The position numbers and the translations under genes were made by a program. 64,000 nucleotides of DNA from NCBI GenBank assembly GCA_027575805.1, contig JANBPU010000001.1:310001-374000 (forward strand), given 5' to 3'. A model generated the notes under the pieces. The model saw nothing but the letters and a program-made list of their open reading frames with translations, searched no databases and had not been told where the DNA came from. Source of the stretch: Mycoemilia scoparia. Taxonomy: Eukaryota; Kickxellomycota; Kickxellomycetes; Kickxellales; Kickxellaceae. Of this stretch, positions 21,132-32,707 are shown one piece after another (the first letter of the stretch is position 1; each line of letters begins with the position of its first letter).

Positions 21132-23650
21132 TTAGTCACTCCTATCACCACTATCATCAGAACCTGAAGACTCACTTTCGCTTGAACTGCTTCCATAATG
21201 CTGAGTTGGTCGAGTTGCAAACATATCGCCTTTTGAAAAAGGAAATAAAGTGTTAAAGAAATAAGCGGAATAGGACGACAAAGGAAAGTAGTTTATGAGG
21301 GGATATGGAACGGCCATAGCATATGAATGTTAGTGTAAATGGATGCTCACCTGTTGATCTTCCTAGTTGCTTCACTGAATCAAGCTGTTTAAGCTTCTCC
21401 TCTAGTTGGCTTCTCTTGGTCTGGTCAGAATCCATGTAGTCAGAGACCCTTCTGGATTGGGGCGCCGTAGTACCCATGCCTACTGCACGCGAGTTCCCAA
21501 GAACCACATAGCTGTAGAGCTTATTCAATGTGTATTTGTCCAGAGAATCAATGTCAAGTTCGATCTCTTCTTCGTCCTAGGGTTGAATTACATGTAGCAA
21601 ATGTGTAAAAAAGTCAGTCAACTATAAACATTATGTATCAATAATAACTATTTTTCCACTCTGTCTTGTGTTTTATTTTTCTTACCTCGTTTAGATCTGG
21701 ATATGCGGATTTTATTATATCAATAACCACTTGGAGCTTCTCAGCTTCCATGTTCTCAATTTGTGTGCTGAGTGCCTTTTTCTGTTCGAAGGTTAGTGAT
21801 TCTGCTGGCAAATCTATATCTCCGTGGGTCTTTGGCCCACCGCGACCACGGGAACCCCGTCCCCTACCTCGGCCGCGGCCACGCTTGACCTCTGGGACGT
21901 ATCCTGGCGTGGGAGATGCGCGCGAGCTAGTCTGACTATTTATGCTGCTCTTTCTTCGCACACCACCTCCAGTAACACCTGTACCCGTCGACTGCCTTCT
22001 GTTCTCGGACTTTTTGAGGTCCTCCAGGTGCCTATGCATCTCCTCGAGATGCTTTTCCAAATCCTTAATCTGTGATGATTTTGGTGGCTCTTCAACATCT
22101 ACATCACTGGTCTCGTGGTTGATAACATGCTCAGGAATTGCACCAGCAGGCGTACTTTCTCTTTGTGGGCTTGGTGAAGAGAAGTTTTGGGCCTGCATAG
22201 GTGGCAAGTCGACCCACTTTGCATCAAATATAGCTTCAAGAGACCGTCCTGCCTCGTGGACAGGATGCTTTGGCGGATTGTATGCATAGCAGTTGTTGAA
22301 CATCAATCTCACATCGGCTTCAAAGGCACCTGGGTTGTCATATTCTCCGGAATCAAGTTTGCGTTTAAGCGTTGAAATGTCCATTGGTTGTTTAACAATC
22401 TGCGGATAATCTGGTATATTCATTGCTACCCAGTCGACCGGTTGCAGAAAAGGATACACAATATGGGAGTTGGATTTTTTCTTGAACTCCTTGATGATAG
22501 AGCTGCAAAATTTGGCAATGCTCTCGGGCATGGCAGAATGGCTTTTCCTTGATCTTGGGGATGATCCATGAGTCGGCCCACGCTTAGTCTTACTTTCGCT
22601 CACAGACCCTTCGGGATATGGTGGCGAAACGGGTCCAACTGACTTTCTGCTCTCGCGAGGTCTTGAGGCCAGGATATGTTTTTCTTTTGCTGGCATTTTT
22701 GTTATCTGGTTTTCGAACATCTTTTCGATATTTTGGGCCATTAGGCTTACTGGCGATTGTGTTCCATTGTATAAATAGCAATTTTTGAAAATAAGTTTGA
22801 GATCGGCCTCAAATTGGTCCACATCAGTATATTGTCTAGACTTTAGTTTTTTGTCGACCGTACCCAAATCCATAGGATTCTTTATAATTTGGGGGTAATC
22901 TGGAATGTTTAGCAAGACATGGTCCACAGGTTGGAGAAAAGGGCCTGCATCCCGGTGTTTTTTTAAAGACCTCATCATTGCCACGCAGTATTTATATTGT
23001 TCTTTTGTTATGGTGCTCGATGCACCATGTAGCATGGGGCTATAGTAGCCAGGAGACATTGGCCTCGGTTTAGTTCCTTTATCATGGGCATCTTCGGGTT
23101 CCTAAGTTTAAATAACTTGGTTTAGTATAATAGCTATGGTATAGCGAGATTATATCAGTTTCAAAAATGCCGCGAAATTCTTACAAAACCTCCTTGGTCA
23201 TCGTCCTGTTGCTCTGGCTCTTTCCGCGCCCGTTTTATGCTATGCTGACTAGCATTTGAAGCAGTATCATTGCCTACACAATTTTGTGAGATATTGGTTG
23301 AATGTAAATATTTAGACTTATACGGCTAAAGCAAAAAACAGAAACTCACCATTGGGATTCCGATTATCGTTCTCTGAAAACTCCCGCTTCATTGGAGTTA
23401 CAGTTCCAGTTGGAGATTGCTCTCCTATTTTAGGTGATCTAGTAAACATATAATATTTATAGTGATTTATTAGCACTAGTGTGTTGACTATAATGGTTTG
23501 TAAGATACATAGCGGGATGGTTATATCTGGTGTGAGATGCACACTAAAGCATTTATTGGTATAGTACAAAGCGAAAAATTAAACGATTATCACATACAAT
23601 TTGTTTTCGCTGGGGCTTTTAACAGACTCCTTTTGGCCATCAGTAGACAT
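21132..23650 (-). CDS. BET-family double bromodomain protein (Bdf1-like)
   Basis: Six exons on the minus strand, 23650-23598, 23438-23350, 23273-23185, 23101-21686, 21576-21351 and 21229-21132, giving 656 residues. Bromodomain 1 (about 110-210) has FLQPVDHVLLNIPDYPQIIK, PMDLGTVDKKL and the acetyl-lysine-binding Asn in FKNCYLYN. Bromodomain 2 (about 275-375) has the matching FLQPVDWVAMNIPDYPQIV, PMDISTLKRKL and NNCYAYNPP. A basic Gly/Arg-rich patch (near 470-490) is followed by an ET domain (about 505-575: LTFEQKKALSTQIENMEAEK ... DIDSLDKYTLNKLYSYV) and a Ser/acidic C-terminus. Family role: reads acetylated histone H4 and recruits TFIID and other partners through the ET domain. The ET domain is split by the intron at 21685-21577. 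Confidence 0.95.
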
Positions 23651-25762
23651 AGCGACCATTAAACTCCGCTATATATTCTTTATTTGGTATATGTATTACT
23701 TAAATTAATACACAATTATCTGAAGCAATGCTGGAAATGATCCGATTGCTGGCCAAATGTACCCACCGAAATACTAATGTCTTAAAATGCGGTAAAAGTG
23801 GAAATTAGGAAGATTAAAATCAGGAAATAAAAAAGAAATGTTAAAATCCGTTAAAATGAGAAGAAGAAGAAAAAGGATCTGACTTATGCGCAGCCAGAGA
23901 AAAATGGCTGGTTCAAATATAAGTTTGCCAGAAAGGCCAGACAAAAAAGGCACATCACTCGCCATACACACAACACAAATACACAAACGCACACACGCAC
24001 ACACACACACACACATATACTTTGAGCGGCAAAAGCGATTTTTAGCCTCCATGCCAGCCTGGTCAGGCAGGGTCGCTCATAAAGGAGAATGACCATCGTT
24101 TTTGAGCTCAGCCATCGCAGCATATGATTGGCTGGAACGCGTCAGCCTTTACTGTGCAATCACAGTATGCATAAAATTAGTGAGTAAGCATTGCCTACCA
24201 ACGATCAATTCTCTTTCTCGCGGCTTCGCATAGTGGTGGTGTTGGGCTCCAAACACGGGGCGGTCCTTACTGGAGTATAGCAAAAATGCGAGCCAGTGCA
24301 TACTTTGTCCACTGTGCAGAGGTCCTTCTGGCCTTGCAGCCTTTGTTGCGAGTATGGAAAATCGTCAGAATGCTGCGTGCTATGGGGTGGTGGTTAGACA
24401 GACATGATGGTAATCGCACTCAATTTAACAGCACAGTGCCAAATGCCTCAGATGGGATATCAGACTCGGGCAAATCTGGCAACTTGAACTGTGCTTTAAA
24501 GCAGCACATTCCAAAGGCCCAAAGGAACATTTAGGCTAAAACTCCCAAGATCATTGTGCAACGGTAATACTTCGGCCACTATGCTTGCCAAATGTTGTCG
24601 TTGACATTAATGGATGGCCGGGGCTAGCACCAAACTAAAGAAACCAGAGCATGTTTCTACACGTGATTTTGGCAGTCATGTTGTCAAAAGACTTGTTGTT
24701 AGTAGTAAGGTGGTTATTTTAAAGGAAAATACATTGTGATGGTTGGCTGGTCATGGGAAACTTATCCCTATGATTGGGTTTCTTGCTGAAAGTTTGTTAT
24801 TTTTAGACAACATCTGGGAGGCAAAAAGCAGTTTTGGACACGCAAAGTGGATTCCTGTTGATGGTCATTGAGGTTTTTAGGTGTATGTGGCAATGCTGCG
24901 ATTGTATTAATAATATATGGGCCTGACAGGAACAATAGTAGCTGTAGTAGAAAGATAGCAGCAAAGGTGCAATGCTGAGGACTACGTTCTTTCGGTGGCC
25001 CAAATAATAGCAGCGGTAGCAGAGCCGCCTGGTTCTAAATGGCCTTTGTCTGGGATAATTCGATATGGCTTTTACAGCAAGACTCTTTCTCATTTTTGAA
25101 TGGAGGGAGTATCGCTCTGCAAACACATCTAGTTGGCTCTTCTTTGTGTTCTCGCCTTCTTTTTTTGTAAGTATCTAGTAAGCCACTCAAGGCGTCCACT
25201 CATTCTTATTGTCAATAAATCGTGACCCCCAAAATACCAATCCAGCTGTTTGCCAAAAATCGCTTCTTACCTTCTTAAAGTGTCCTGTTGCATATTAAAA
25301 GCTTAGTTTAAGAACACCGCCTTTATTGCTTAATTTTACAACTGTGCCTTTCTGACTACAGACATCCTAGCCTCTGGCTTGAGCTTGGTATACACTTAAA
25401 TTCAGGCACCCATACAGTAAGTATAATGGCCTCGCATTTGACCCCGAGTAATCCGCATTTCATGTACACGGATTTGCATTCTACCTATGGCATTCCAGGG
25501 AGCCTATTATCCAAGAACTGCTCTTGTAATTTGTGAACTGGGTCGTGCCAGGATTGCTAAAGTTGCCATTTCTGCAAACTGACATCTTGAATTGGCTTTG
25601 AAACAGGAATTCCGATCTAAAACAATTATACAAGAACAGTTTATACGGATTCAGACACACATAGGTCCACTACATAATATAGAAACACAAGCAATCATCG
25701 CGACAGGCTTGGATATATATTTCAAGTAAGAAAAACTATGCTTTTGTTACTGAATTCATAGA
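23651..25762. other. Long intergenic region upstream of the formin gene
   Basis: About 2.1 kb with no gene I can support. Contains a CA microsatellite (about 23990-24016), an ATTGG/CCAAT-type motif near 24126, and several GTAAGT/TAG pairs between 25170 and 25760 that could be leader introns of the formin. The open frames on the minus strand near 24803-25126 have no family features. Confidence 0.45.
23990..24016. repeat. CA microsatellite
   Basis: Simple repeat of CA units with occasional G interruptions, in the BET/formin intergenic region. Confidence 0.9.
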
Positions 25763-28700
25763 GTGTATATGAATACCTCACAGGGAAGGCTGAAACATAT
25801 GTACTTTTATTTTAAAGGTATGTTCAAATGGAAGGGGAAGGGGAACACACCCCAGTCGGGCGGGAAGTCCACCTTTTCTATATCTAACCCGATACCAAAA
25901 GATGGGATCACAGAGAGGCCAGATAGCGGAGCAATGTCAAGCAATGCGAGTCAATTTTCTATCAAAGGGCTTTCCCACAAGAAAAGTGACTCTACATTAT
26001 CATCGGTCACCACTGGTCATTCATTCGGCCTAATCAAGGACACAGCAACATCGGAATATAGCGTCTATGCAGACTCGCAGTCAGATCCGCGAGGCGGCCT
26101 TACCCGAGTCGTATCAAGCGCCTCTAAGCATAGCGATCCTGGTGTCCATCGTAGCATGTCGCCGCCCCCAACATCGCCTTTGCTATCACCAGTGGATGGG
26201 TTTTCTCAAAGCAATTACTCATCAAGGGGCGGCCAGGGGGACTCGAGTAGCTTTAGGCGGCGAATGTCGAATGCATCTTCCATATCTTCAAACACCAGCG
26301 GTGGCAAGCCATCTCGCGTTTCCAGGGGTTCAAGCACAGGAAGCTCGACTGTTCAACGTCAAAGCAACGAGACCAGCAGCTCATTTAATACACTGGGCCC
26401 AGGAAATCATGACCTTGGGATGTCCAGTCGCCCGCTTAATAGATCTACGGCACTGGCATCTCTAGCATCGGCAGCATCATCCCTTCGGGGCACTTTTCGT
26501 GAAAGAAACGTAAGAGGCCCCGATGAACCAGCATATAGCGGAAATAATGGAAGCTATTCGCGCTTTAACAAAGGCATCTCTAGCACCCAGCCAGCCGAAG
26601 CTCGTGCATCAATATCCATGGACACATACAACATGGATGACGATGAGTTGGAAGAGCGATTGGAGATAACGATGCGTGAAATGAATTTGAAAGAAAATCT
26701 AAAACAGCAAATGCGAATGATGACCCGCGACAAGAAGCTTTTGCTGTTAACTCAAAAGGGCGAACGCCAGTCTGATGGAAAATCCAATGATACAAAATAT
26801 TTCTACCGCGTTTTGACCGAAACAGATATTAGAACGCTCAATCACGATGTTTTGGTTCATCTGCGTGTATGTTTAAGTACCCAGACTATCGGCTGGGTTA
26901 GAGAATTTGTCGACATTAATGGCCTGGTTGCTTTATCAGACTGTCTTGGCGTGCTTAATCACAAATCTGTTCGAAAAAGCGACGACAATTTAAAAGAGCA
27001 GGAGCTGATCAGATGTATGAAGTCGATAATGAATATCCAGTGGGGCGCACAGGAAGCATTGAGGATCCCACGCTGTGTCAATAACCTTTGCTTCTCAATT
27101 GATGCTCCCTCACTGAACACCCGGAGATTAGTGGCCGAGCTCTTGACTTTCTTGTGCTATTGTGACCCACCGTCAGGCTACAATGCCGTACTCAAGGGCC
27201 TTGAGGGCTTCCAGAAGTTTCGCGGAGAGAAAAATATGTTCAAGTCGTGGCTCAGATCTGTCGAAACAGCCATTCAGGGGCGTGGTCGCATGGGCTCGCT
27301 GGTCGGTGCTTCAAGCGAAATCCGCTCGGGCAACATCGCTGATCGCGACCTGGCCGACTTTGTGCTTGCTCACATGATCTTGGTGAATTCCATTATTGGA
27401 GTTTGCGACGACATAGAGACACGCATCCAGCACAGAGATTTGTTGCATGAAGCTGGGCTGAGGGATATAATCGATAGGATACGCGAATTTAACAATCCAC
27501 TAATAACTCTCCAGGTTGAAAAGTATGAGAGAGATATGGAACAAGACTATACAGATGCTGTCGACATGTACAATAATGAGATATTCGAGGAGATTACTGA
27601 TCCTATGGAGATCCTCCAGGCTATACTCTCAGTGATAGATAATGATGACAAAACTTATGACCACCTAGTATCGTTGCTACAGCACCTATTGCTTATAAGG
27701 GAAACATCCGAAGCAGGACGTGCAAGATATTTCCAGGTTCTTGATAACTTGACATCCAAGGTTGTGATGGATAGTAAAATCGGAGAAGGTGATGACAACG
27801 AGGACTATGAGGCCAAATATTCTGTAAACGTGGGCAACTTGGTCGACAGATTTTCTAACGATGAAGAGCTCGAAGAAGCCATCAGAGAAAACAAGGAGCT
27901 TCGTGACAAGTTGGATAAGCTGACAAAGCAGCGCAATGAGCTTGAGATGGAGAATTCTCTAAAGGCCGATGGTCTCGTTGGTACGCTCAAGGGAAAGATA
28001 TTTGCTCTTGAGGATTTGCTCCGAATGTCAAGACATACAATAGAGGCACTTCAGACTCAAATCAAGGAACTTCGTGATCAATTCACGACCAAGCTTTTAA
28101 AACAGGACGAGCAGCTTAAGCAGCTTTATAGTGCTCTTCGTGAAGAAGCTGATGAGAACGACTTACTGCAGAGCCTTCGTGAAGATCTTGATCTTGAGAA
28201 TCAGGTTCTGAGGTCAGGTGCTGCTGTCGAAAAGGATGAAGAAAAGGGAACGCTTGTTGTTAACAACGATAAATTGCTATTGGAAATTGAAAAGCTAAAG
28301 CAGGATTGCCCACAGGTGAACAAGATGAGAAGGGCACGCGAGATGCTTGAAGAGCTTCTTGCAACAGAGGACGATGTCAAAAAGAAGAACGCTGCAGCTG
28401 AAAATTCATCTATGCGACGCACTAGGCCTTCAAACATTCTACAGTCTTCACAAATGGTAAATTCTGCCCTAAAACGTACTATAAAATCAGGAACAATAGA
28501 TACCACTGGTGCTGTTGGAACAGTATCGCCGGACGAAGCCATTTCTGAAGCAAACAAAGATAACCTCGAGCCGGCTTCGGCTGTCTCTATGGACACTATC
28601 AAGAAAGAGCTTGAAGCTCGGGTAGTTAAGAGACAGACAATAAAGTCATCTTCGCATCAACTTGAAACTGACAAAGTAAGCTCTGATGTCGACAGTAAAG

Positions 28701-31564
28701 TGGAATTGACACCCTCTCCAAAGCAAGGATTGGCTGTTGGATCAACCAACATCACTGTTTCCAAGGGCAGCGTTGTGGATGGCGGTTCAAGCATAGCAAT
28801 CATGAACATTTCACAGCCAGAAGTGAGCACTATATCAGAAACCACAGCCGATACCAATCCTGAGGAGTCAACAACTGGTACATCCGATGCCCAACCAAGC
28901 AAAGTCATCACAGCACAAATTGGAAATTCAGCCAAATCTGTGACCTTGCCAAGTGCGGTCAGCATGCTATCTATAAACACACCATCTGCGCATCAAGCTA
29001 TCGCTACAGACTCTTCAAATGACTCAGCCGAGACCACTGAGAGACAACAAGCTGTACCATTGTCAGTGTCTACCACATCTACAAGCGTTCGGCTCTCTAG
29101 AGGCCATATCCAAACTGTCGAGATCAGCAAAGCAGACCAAGGAAGCGTTCATGAAGAAAATGGTCAACCTGCTGCTGGCCAGTCAGAAACTGCACCCCCA
29201 CCCCCACCGCCCCCACCACTGTTGTTATCTGAAACAGATATTTCTGCTCAACAGACAACAGCTCCACCACCTCCACCTCCACCCCCAATACCAACATCAG
29301 GGTCCGATATGGGAGGAACGGCACCGCCTCCACCACCACCACCACCATTGCCCACTGAAGGCTCAGGTACTGCACCGCCCCCACCCCCACCTCCTCCTTT
29401 ACCCATTGATGGGTCAACTGCTGCACCACCGCCGCCACCGCCACCACCACTGCCTACCGACGGATCAACTACAGCTCCACCTCCACCACCGCCGCCTCCA
29501 CCTGGATTTGGTCCACCGTCTGGAGTTATCAGACCCACCGCAGCCAGCTTATCAAAAGTGGCTCTTCGCTCGGTTAAAGGCCAGCTTGCACAGCAAGGCC
29601 AAGATGGTGATATCAAGTTCTCATCATTGCGCGATGGAAATGCCAAGAAGCTGCTATCCCAACAGCCCATCACAAGCCCAGCAGCATTCTTTGCGCCACT
29701 ACGACGAAAGGAAATTCCATACCCATCCAAGGTTAAACTCAAGGCACTCCAATGGGACAAACTTGCTGATGCCAACGTCGACAATTCACTCTGGGGTGAA
29801 CTTCAAGAAAGAAGCAAGCTCAACGAAGAAGAATTGTTCTCTACACTTAAGGACACAGGTGTCCTTGACAAAATTGAAGACTTGTTTTCAGCCAAGCAGG
29901 CTGTCGACTTGCACGCCTTGCGCGAAAAACGTCGCAAGGAGCGCGAGGCCGCAGAGGTACTTGAAGAGATCAGCGTTTTGGATTCGAAGCGATCCTATAA
30001 TATCAATATCATGCTTCGTCAACTGAAGCGATATTCGATGATAGAGATCCGCCATGCCATTTTGGAGATGAACTTTGAAATCTTGACAGAAATGCGCCTC
30101 AAACAGCTTCTTAAGTTTGTTCCTACTGCTGAGGAATCAGGTTTGCTCATGGCCCAGGAGGACAATAAGCACAGGCTGGCAAAGCCTGATCGTTTCCTTC
30201 TTGAAATGAAAAAGATTGACCGCTATGAAAACCGTATCCGCTCAATGTGTACTTATGTCACTTGGGCAGAAAGGTATAAAGACATTGAGAGCGACATTGG
30301 CGCAATTATGAGTGCGTCATATTCTGTGACTGATTCTAAAAACTTCCCTCAAATCCTGGAAATCATCCTTTCCATTGGCAATTTCATGAACGGCTCTGGC
30401 TTCCGTGGAGGTGCATATGGATTTAGAATAGCATCTCTGAATAAGCTAATGGATACCAAAGCACACGACAACAAGACGACGCTACTGCACTTTGTTGCCA
30501 GTGTTGTTGAGGAGAGGTTTGGTCAAGCTCTTGGTTTCCTGGATGAGCTGAATCCTGTCGACTCAGGATGCCGTGTTGCCTACCAAGAAATGAGAACGGA
30601 ATTCAAGTTGATGGGCGAGCAACTTGATGAAGTGCGCAATGAATTGCAGATAATGAAGGAGATGCGTGAGAAGCAGGAGCGCGAAAAGGCCGTGTACAGC
30701 GAGGAATCAGCAGTGGACGACAGAGATAAATCTGCAAATGGATCTGGTAATGGAGAAGATGAAGAGCCCAAGGACCCAGAGGATCAGTTTATTTCTGTTA
30801 TTTCCAACTTTATCGAGCAGGCAACTGAGCAATACAATGGCCTCAGTTCGCAGTTTGATTCCATGCGTGAGACATACGAAAAGGCAGTCAAAATATATGG
30901 AGAAGATCCAAACCGCACGGTTCCAGACGAATTCTTTAGCATCTTCAAGACATTTACTTCGTCATTCACACGTGTCTTACAGGATAACAAGAAGGAGCGG
31001 GACCGAAAAGAGGCTTTGGAAAAGAGACGCAGGCAGCTTGACTCAACCATGCGTAACCGCCATAATCGCTCAGCATGGAAGCGGCGAGAGGGCGCTGGAA
31101 CAGGAGATGGTGCGCCAGGAGACGGCGAAGGCGGTGATATCAAGGGTGCCATGGATCACCTCCTTGAATCGCTTCGTAATGGAAACAATATGGATCAGCA
31201 GCAGCGCGCAAATCGTCGCCGTGAGCTCAAGAGCATAAGGAGACAAAGCAGTCTACGCCGCAGCATATACCGAAACAGTATCAGCATTAAGGCTACACAG
31301 ATGCTGAGTGAAATTAGTGAGATGCCTGAAATGCCATCCAAATACAGAATCACATCCCCTACAGCAAATTCTGATGGCGGTCACTCCGTTAGCTCTTCAG
31401 ATGCAGCTGGCTTGGGGTCAATCAACGAGGGCCCAGAGTCAACAAATCTCACATCGCCAAATACGCCAACAGGCTCATTTGATAGCACAACCAGCCGAAT
31501 TAGGCGCTCCACTTTAAGGGCCTCAAGGAGGTTTGGACCCAGGCCTGATGTTCGTGATAACTAG
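25763..31564 (+). CDS. Diaphanous-type formin (Bni1/For3-like)
   Basis: A single open frame of 1933 codons; an in-frame Met at 25820 (MFKWKGKGNTPQ) is the more natural start and would give 1914 residues. Order (numbering from 25763): Ser-rich N-terminus; GTPase-binding/FH3 region from about 290 to 690 (MDDDELEERLEITMREMNL, LVHLRVCLSTQTIGWVREF); a long coiled coil at 696-830; FH1 at about 1143-1250 with six tracts of 8-9 prolines; FH2 from about 1309 to 1745 (KLKALQWDKLADANVDNSLW, GNFMNGSGFRGGAYGF); and a DAD near 1794 (AMDHLLESLRNG then a basic patch). Family role: Rho-GTPase-activated nucleation and elongation of unbranched actin filaments with profilin. The DAD and FH3 regions imply autoinhibition. 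A 5.8 kb gene without introns is unusual beside the intron-rich neighbours. Confidence 0.97.
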   Translation: MYMNTSQGRLKHMYFYFKGMFKWKGKGNTPQSGGKSTFSISNPIPKDGITERPDSGAMSSNASQFSIKGLSHKKSDSTLSSVTTGHSFGLIKDTATSEYSVYADSQSDPRGGLTRVVSSASKHSDPGVHRSMSPPPTSPLLSPVDGFSQSNYSSRGGQGDSSSFRRRMSNASSISSNTSGGKPSRVSRGSSTGSSTVQRQSNETSSSFNTLGPGNHDLGMSSRPLNRSTALASLASAASSLRGTFRERNVRGPDEPAYSGNNGSYSRFNKGISSTQPAEARASISMDTYNMDDDELEERLEITMREMNLKENLKQQMRMMTRDKKLLLLTQKGERQSDGKSNDTKYFYRVLTETDIRTLNHDVLVHLRVCLSTQTIGWVREFVDINGLVALSDCLGVLNHKSVRKSDDNLKEQELIRCMKSIMNIQWGAQEALRIPRCVNNLCFSIDAPSLNTRRLVAELLTFLCYCDPPSGYNAVLKGLEGFQKFRGEKNMFKSWLRSVETAIQGRGRMGSLVGASSEIRSGNIADRDLADFVLAHMILVNSIIGVCDDIETRIQHRDLLHEAGLRDIIDRIREFNNPLITLQVEKYERDMEQDYTDAVDMYNNEIFEEITDPMEILQAILSVIDNDDKTYDHLVSLLQHLLLIRETSEAGRARYFQVLDNLTSKVVMDSKIGEGDDNEDYEAKYSVNVGNLVDRFSNDEELEEAIRENKELRDKLDKLTKQRNELEMENSLKADGLVGTLKGKIFALEDLLRMSRHTIEALQTQIKELRDQFTTKLLKQDEQLKQLYSALREEADENDLLQSLREDLDLENQVLRSGAAVEKDEEKGTLVVNNDKLLLEIEKLKQDCPQVNKMRRAREMLEELLATEDDVKKKNAAAENSSMRRTRPSNILQSSQMVNSALKRTIKSGTIDTTGAVGTVSPDEAISEANKDNLEPASAVSMDTIKKELEARVVKRQTIKSSSHQLETDKVSSDVDSKVELTPSPKQGLAVGSTNITVSKGSVVDGGSSIAIMNISQPEVSTISETTADTNPEESTTGTSDAQPSKVITAQIGNSAKSVTLPSAVSMLSINTPSAHQAIATDSSNDSAETTERQQAVPLSVSTTSTSVRLSRGHIQTVEISKADQGSVHEENGQPAAGQSETAPPPPPPPPLLLSETDISAQQTTAPPPPPPPPIPTSGSDMGGTAPPPPPPPPLPTEGSGTAPPPPPPPPLPIDGSTAAPPPPPPPPLPTDGSTTAPPPPPPPPPGFGPPSGVIRPTAASLSKVALRSVKGQLAQQGQDGDIKFSSLRDGNAKKLLSQQPITSPAAFFAPLRRKEIPYPSKVKLKALQWDKLADANVDNSLWGELQERSKLNEEELFSTLKDTGVLDKIEDLFSAKQAVDLHALREKRRKEREAAEVLEEISVLDSKRSYNINIMLRQLKRYSMIEIRHAILEMNFEILTEMRLKQLLKFVPTAEESGLLMAQEDNKHRLAKPDRFLLEMKKIDRYENRIRSMCTYVTWAERYKDIESDIGAIMSASYSVTDSKNFPQILEIILSIGNFMNGSGFRGGAYGFRIASLNKLMDTKAHDNKTTLLHFVASVVEERFGQALGFLDELNPVDSGCRVAYQEMRTEFKLMGEQLDEVRNELQIMKEMREKQEREKAVYSEESAVDDRDKSANGSGNGEDEEPKDPEDQFISVISNFIEQATEQYNGLSSQFDSMRETYEKAVKIYGEDPNRTVPDEFFSIFKTFTSSFTRVLQDNKKERDRKEALEKRRRQLDSTMRNRHNRSAWKRREGAGTGDGAPGDGEGGDIKGAMDHLLESLRNGNNMDQQQRANRRRELKSIRRQSSLRRSIYRNSISIKATQMLSEISEMPEMPSKYRITSPTANSDGGHSVSSSDAAGLGSINEGPESTNLTSPNTPTGSFDSTTSRIRRSTLRASRRFGPRPDVRDN

Positions 31565-31828
31565 ATTGACCTCAACTAGCAATAATTTATTGAAACAATA
31601 ATTAGTATTATGATAATAATAGCTTTACAAAAGCCTAATTGTGCAATTATTTTTGGTTTATCAGTATACTGACTAGACTATTCATTTACAAAGGAATTCA
31701 ACTACACATATGTAAAAAATTCTTTAAGTCTGTATAAATGCATTGCCCTGTAGAAATCAATCCCAGTCCTGACAAACAATTTGCGTATCTATAAAGACTA
31801 TTGTGACTAGGACTAGGCCTAATTGGGT

Positions 31829-31965
31829 ATACGGCTTTATTTCATAAGTTATTAGGCATAAATAGGTCCCTAGGAGCTGCACATGTATTGGCTGATGGTT
31901 GAGTCAAAATCTGAGGGCTCATTTCTTTCTAACATGGATTCGATCACTAATGAAATCTTTCCATA
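31829..31965 (+). repeat. Family C dispersed repeat, copy 1
   Basis: Shares with 35359-35480 the left block GGCTTTATTTCATAAGTTAT and the later blocks CAAAATCTGAGG.CTCA and AACATGGATTC-ATC. No coding capacity and no obvious inverted ends. Confidence 0.75.
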
Positions 31966-32195
31966 TAGACTATAGTAAATTGATTTTCTCGTTTCTTAGA
32001 TGCTTGCAAAATTTGTGAAAACGGCTTCTCCAGAGTTAGGGAGCCGTAAAAACAAAAATCTTGATGTTTATATGAAAAATACTAGCTATTTGCAGCATCA
32101 GGGGGTCATGGTCATAATCACACTATGCAGTGATGGCCTGAGGCATAGATGGGATTATCTGATTGCTTATGAAAGAGATGATGATTAGCTCCTTT

Positions 32196-32202
32196 AAAAA
32201 AA
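32196..32202 (-). terminator. RNA polymerase III T-run terminator of the 5S gene
   Basis: Seven consecutive T on the minus strand immediately after the 3' end of the 5S rRNA gene, the standard Pol III stop signal. Confidence 0.8.
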
Positions 32203-32318
32203 GTTGCTGCACCCGGTATTCGCGCATGGTCCCCCACTGCACTACTAACCGGGCCATCACGAGCTTAACTGCGATGATCGAACGGGGATCGGTGTGATCT
32301 CGTGTGAATGGCCGCAAC
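32203..32318 (-). rRNA. 5S ribosomal RNA
   Basis: About 116 nt on the minus strand, beginning GTTGCGGCCATTCACACGAG and ending CCGGGTGCAGCAAC. The ends pair (GTTGC with GCAAC) to close helix I. The internal promoter shows an A-box-like AGTTAAGCTCGTG and a C-box region GGGGACCATGCGCGAATACC. It is followed by a T7 terminator. It is a single copy here, not part of an rDNA array, so 5S genes are probably dispersed in this genome. The exact 5' nucleotide may be off by a base or two. Confidence 0.93.
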
Positions 32319-32707
32319 TCAAAAAATTTTTACGAAAGAGAATAACGAGTAAAACATGGTATATCCCATAAAATAGTAGCAATATGATCAAATTTAACTA
32401 AAGATCCATTTTTACCCAAAGGGGCCAGAAGTTCAACTATTTATAACCCCTCTCATGCTGCTTTGTTAATCTTATTTACCTTTTAAGTACAAGTAAAATA
32501 TTTATTGGTTCCACCTCAACTGACCTTTGCAACTACTTGAAATTACCTGAGTGCTGGTCCACAACAACATAATTCTCTGGCCCTCAGTAAATTGGATAAC
32601 AAAAGCATTCTTCAAGGTAAACATTACCCAAATTCATTACATTGAATCAACCCAAAGCCTCAACAGCTACTATCAAGAGTCAAGTGTTTGCATGAAGACC
32701 ACGAGCT

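Larger units (their letters stand above)
31565..32707. other. Intergenic region with repeat C and a 5S rRNA gene
   Basis: About 1.1 kb between the formin and the SPIN90-like gene. It holds a family C repeat (31829-31965) and a 5S rRNA gene (32203-32318). The rest is AT-rich, with no protein gene. Confidence 0.6.

Noticed and set aside
24803..25126. A 107-codon minus-strand frame upstream of the formin
   Set aside because: Cys/Tyr-rich low-quality composition and no recognisable motif; likely chance.
29248..29784. A 178-codon minus-strand Gly-rich open frame
   Set aside because: It is the antisense of the formin polyproline tracts; its composition is fully explained by the CCA/CCN codons on the plus strand.
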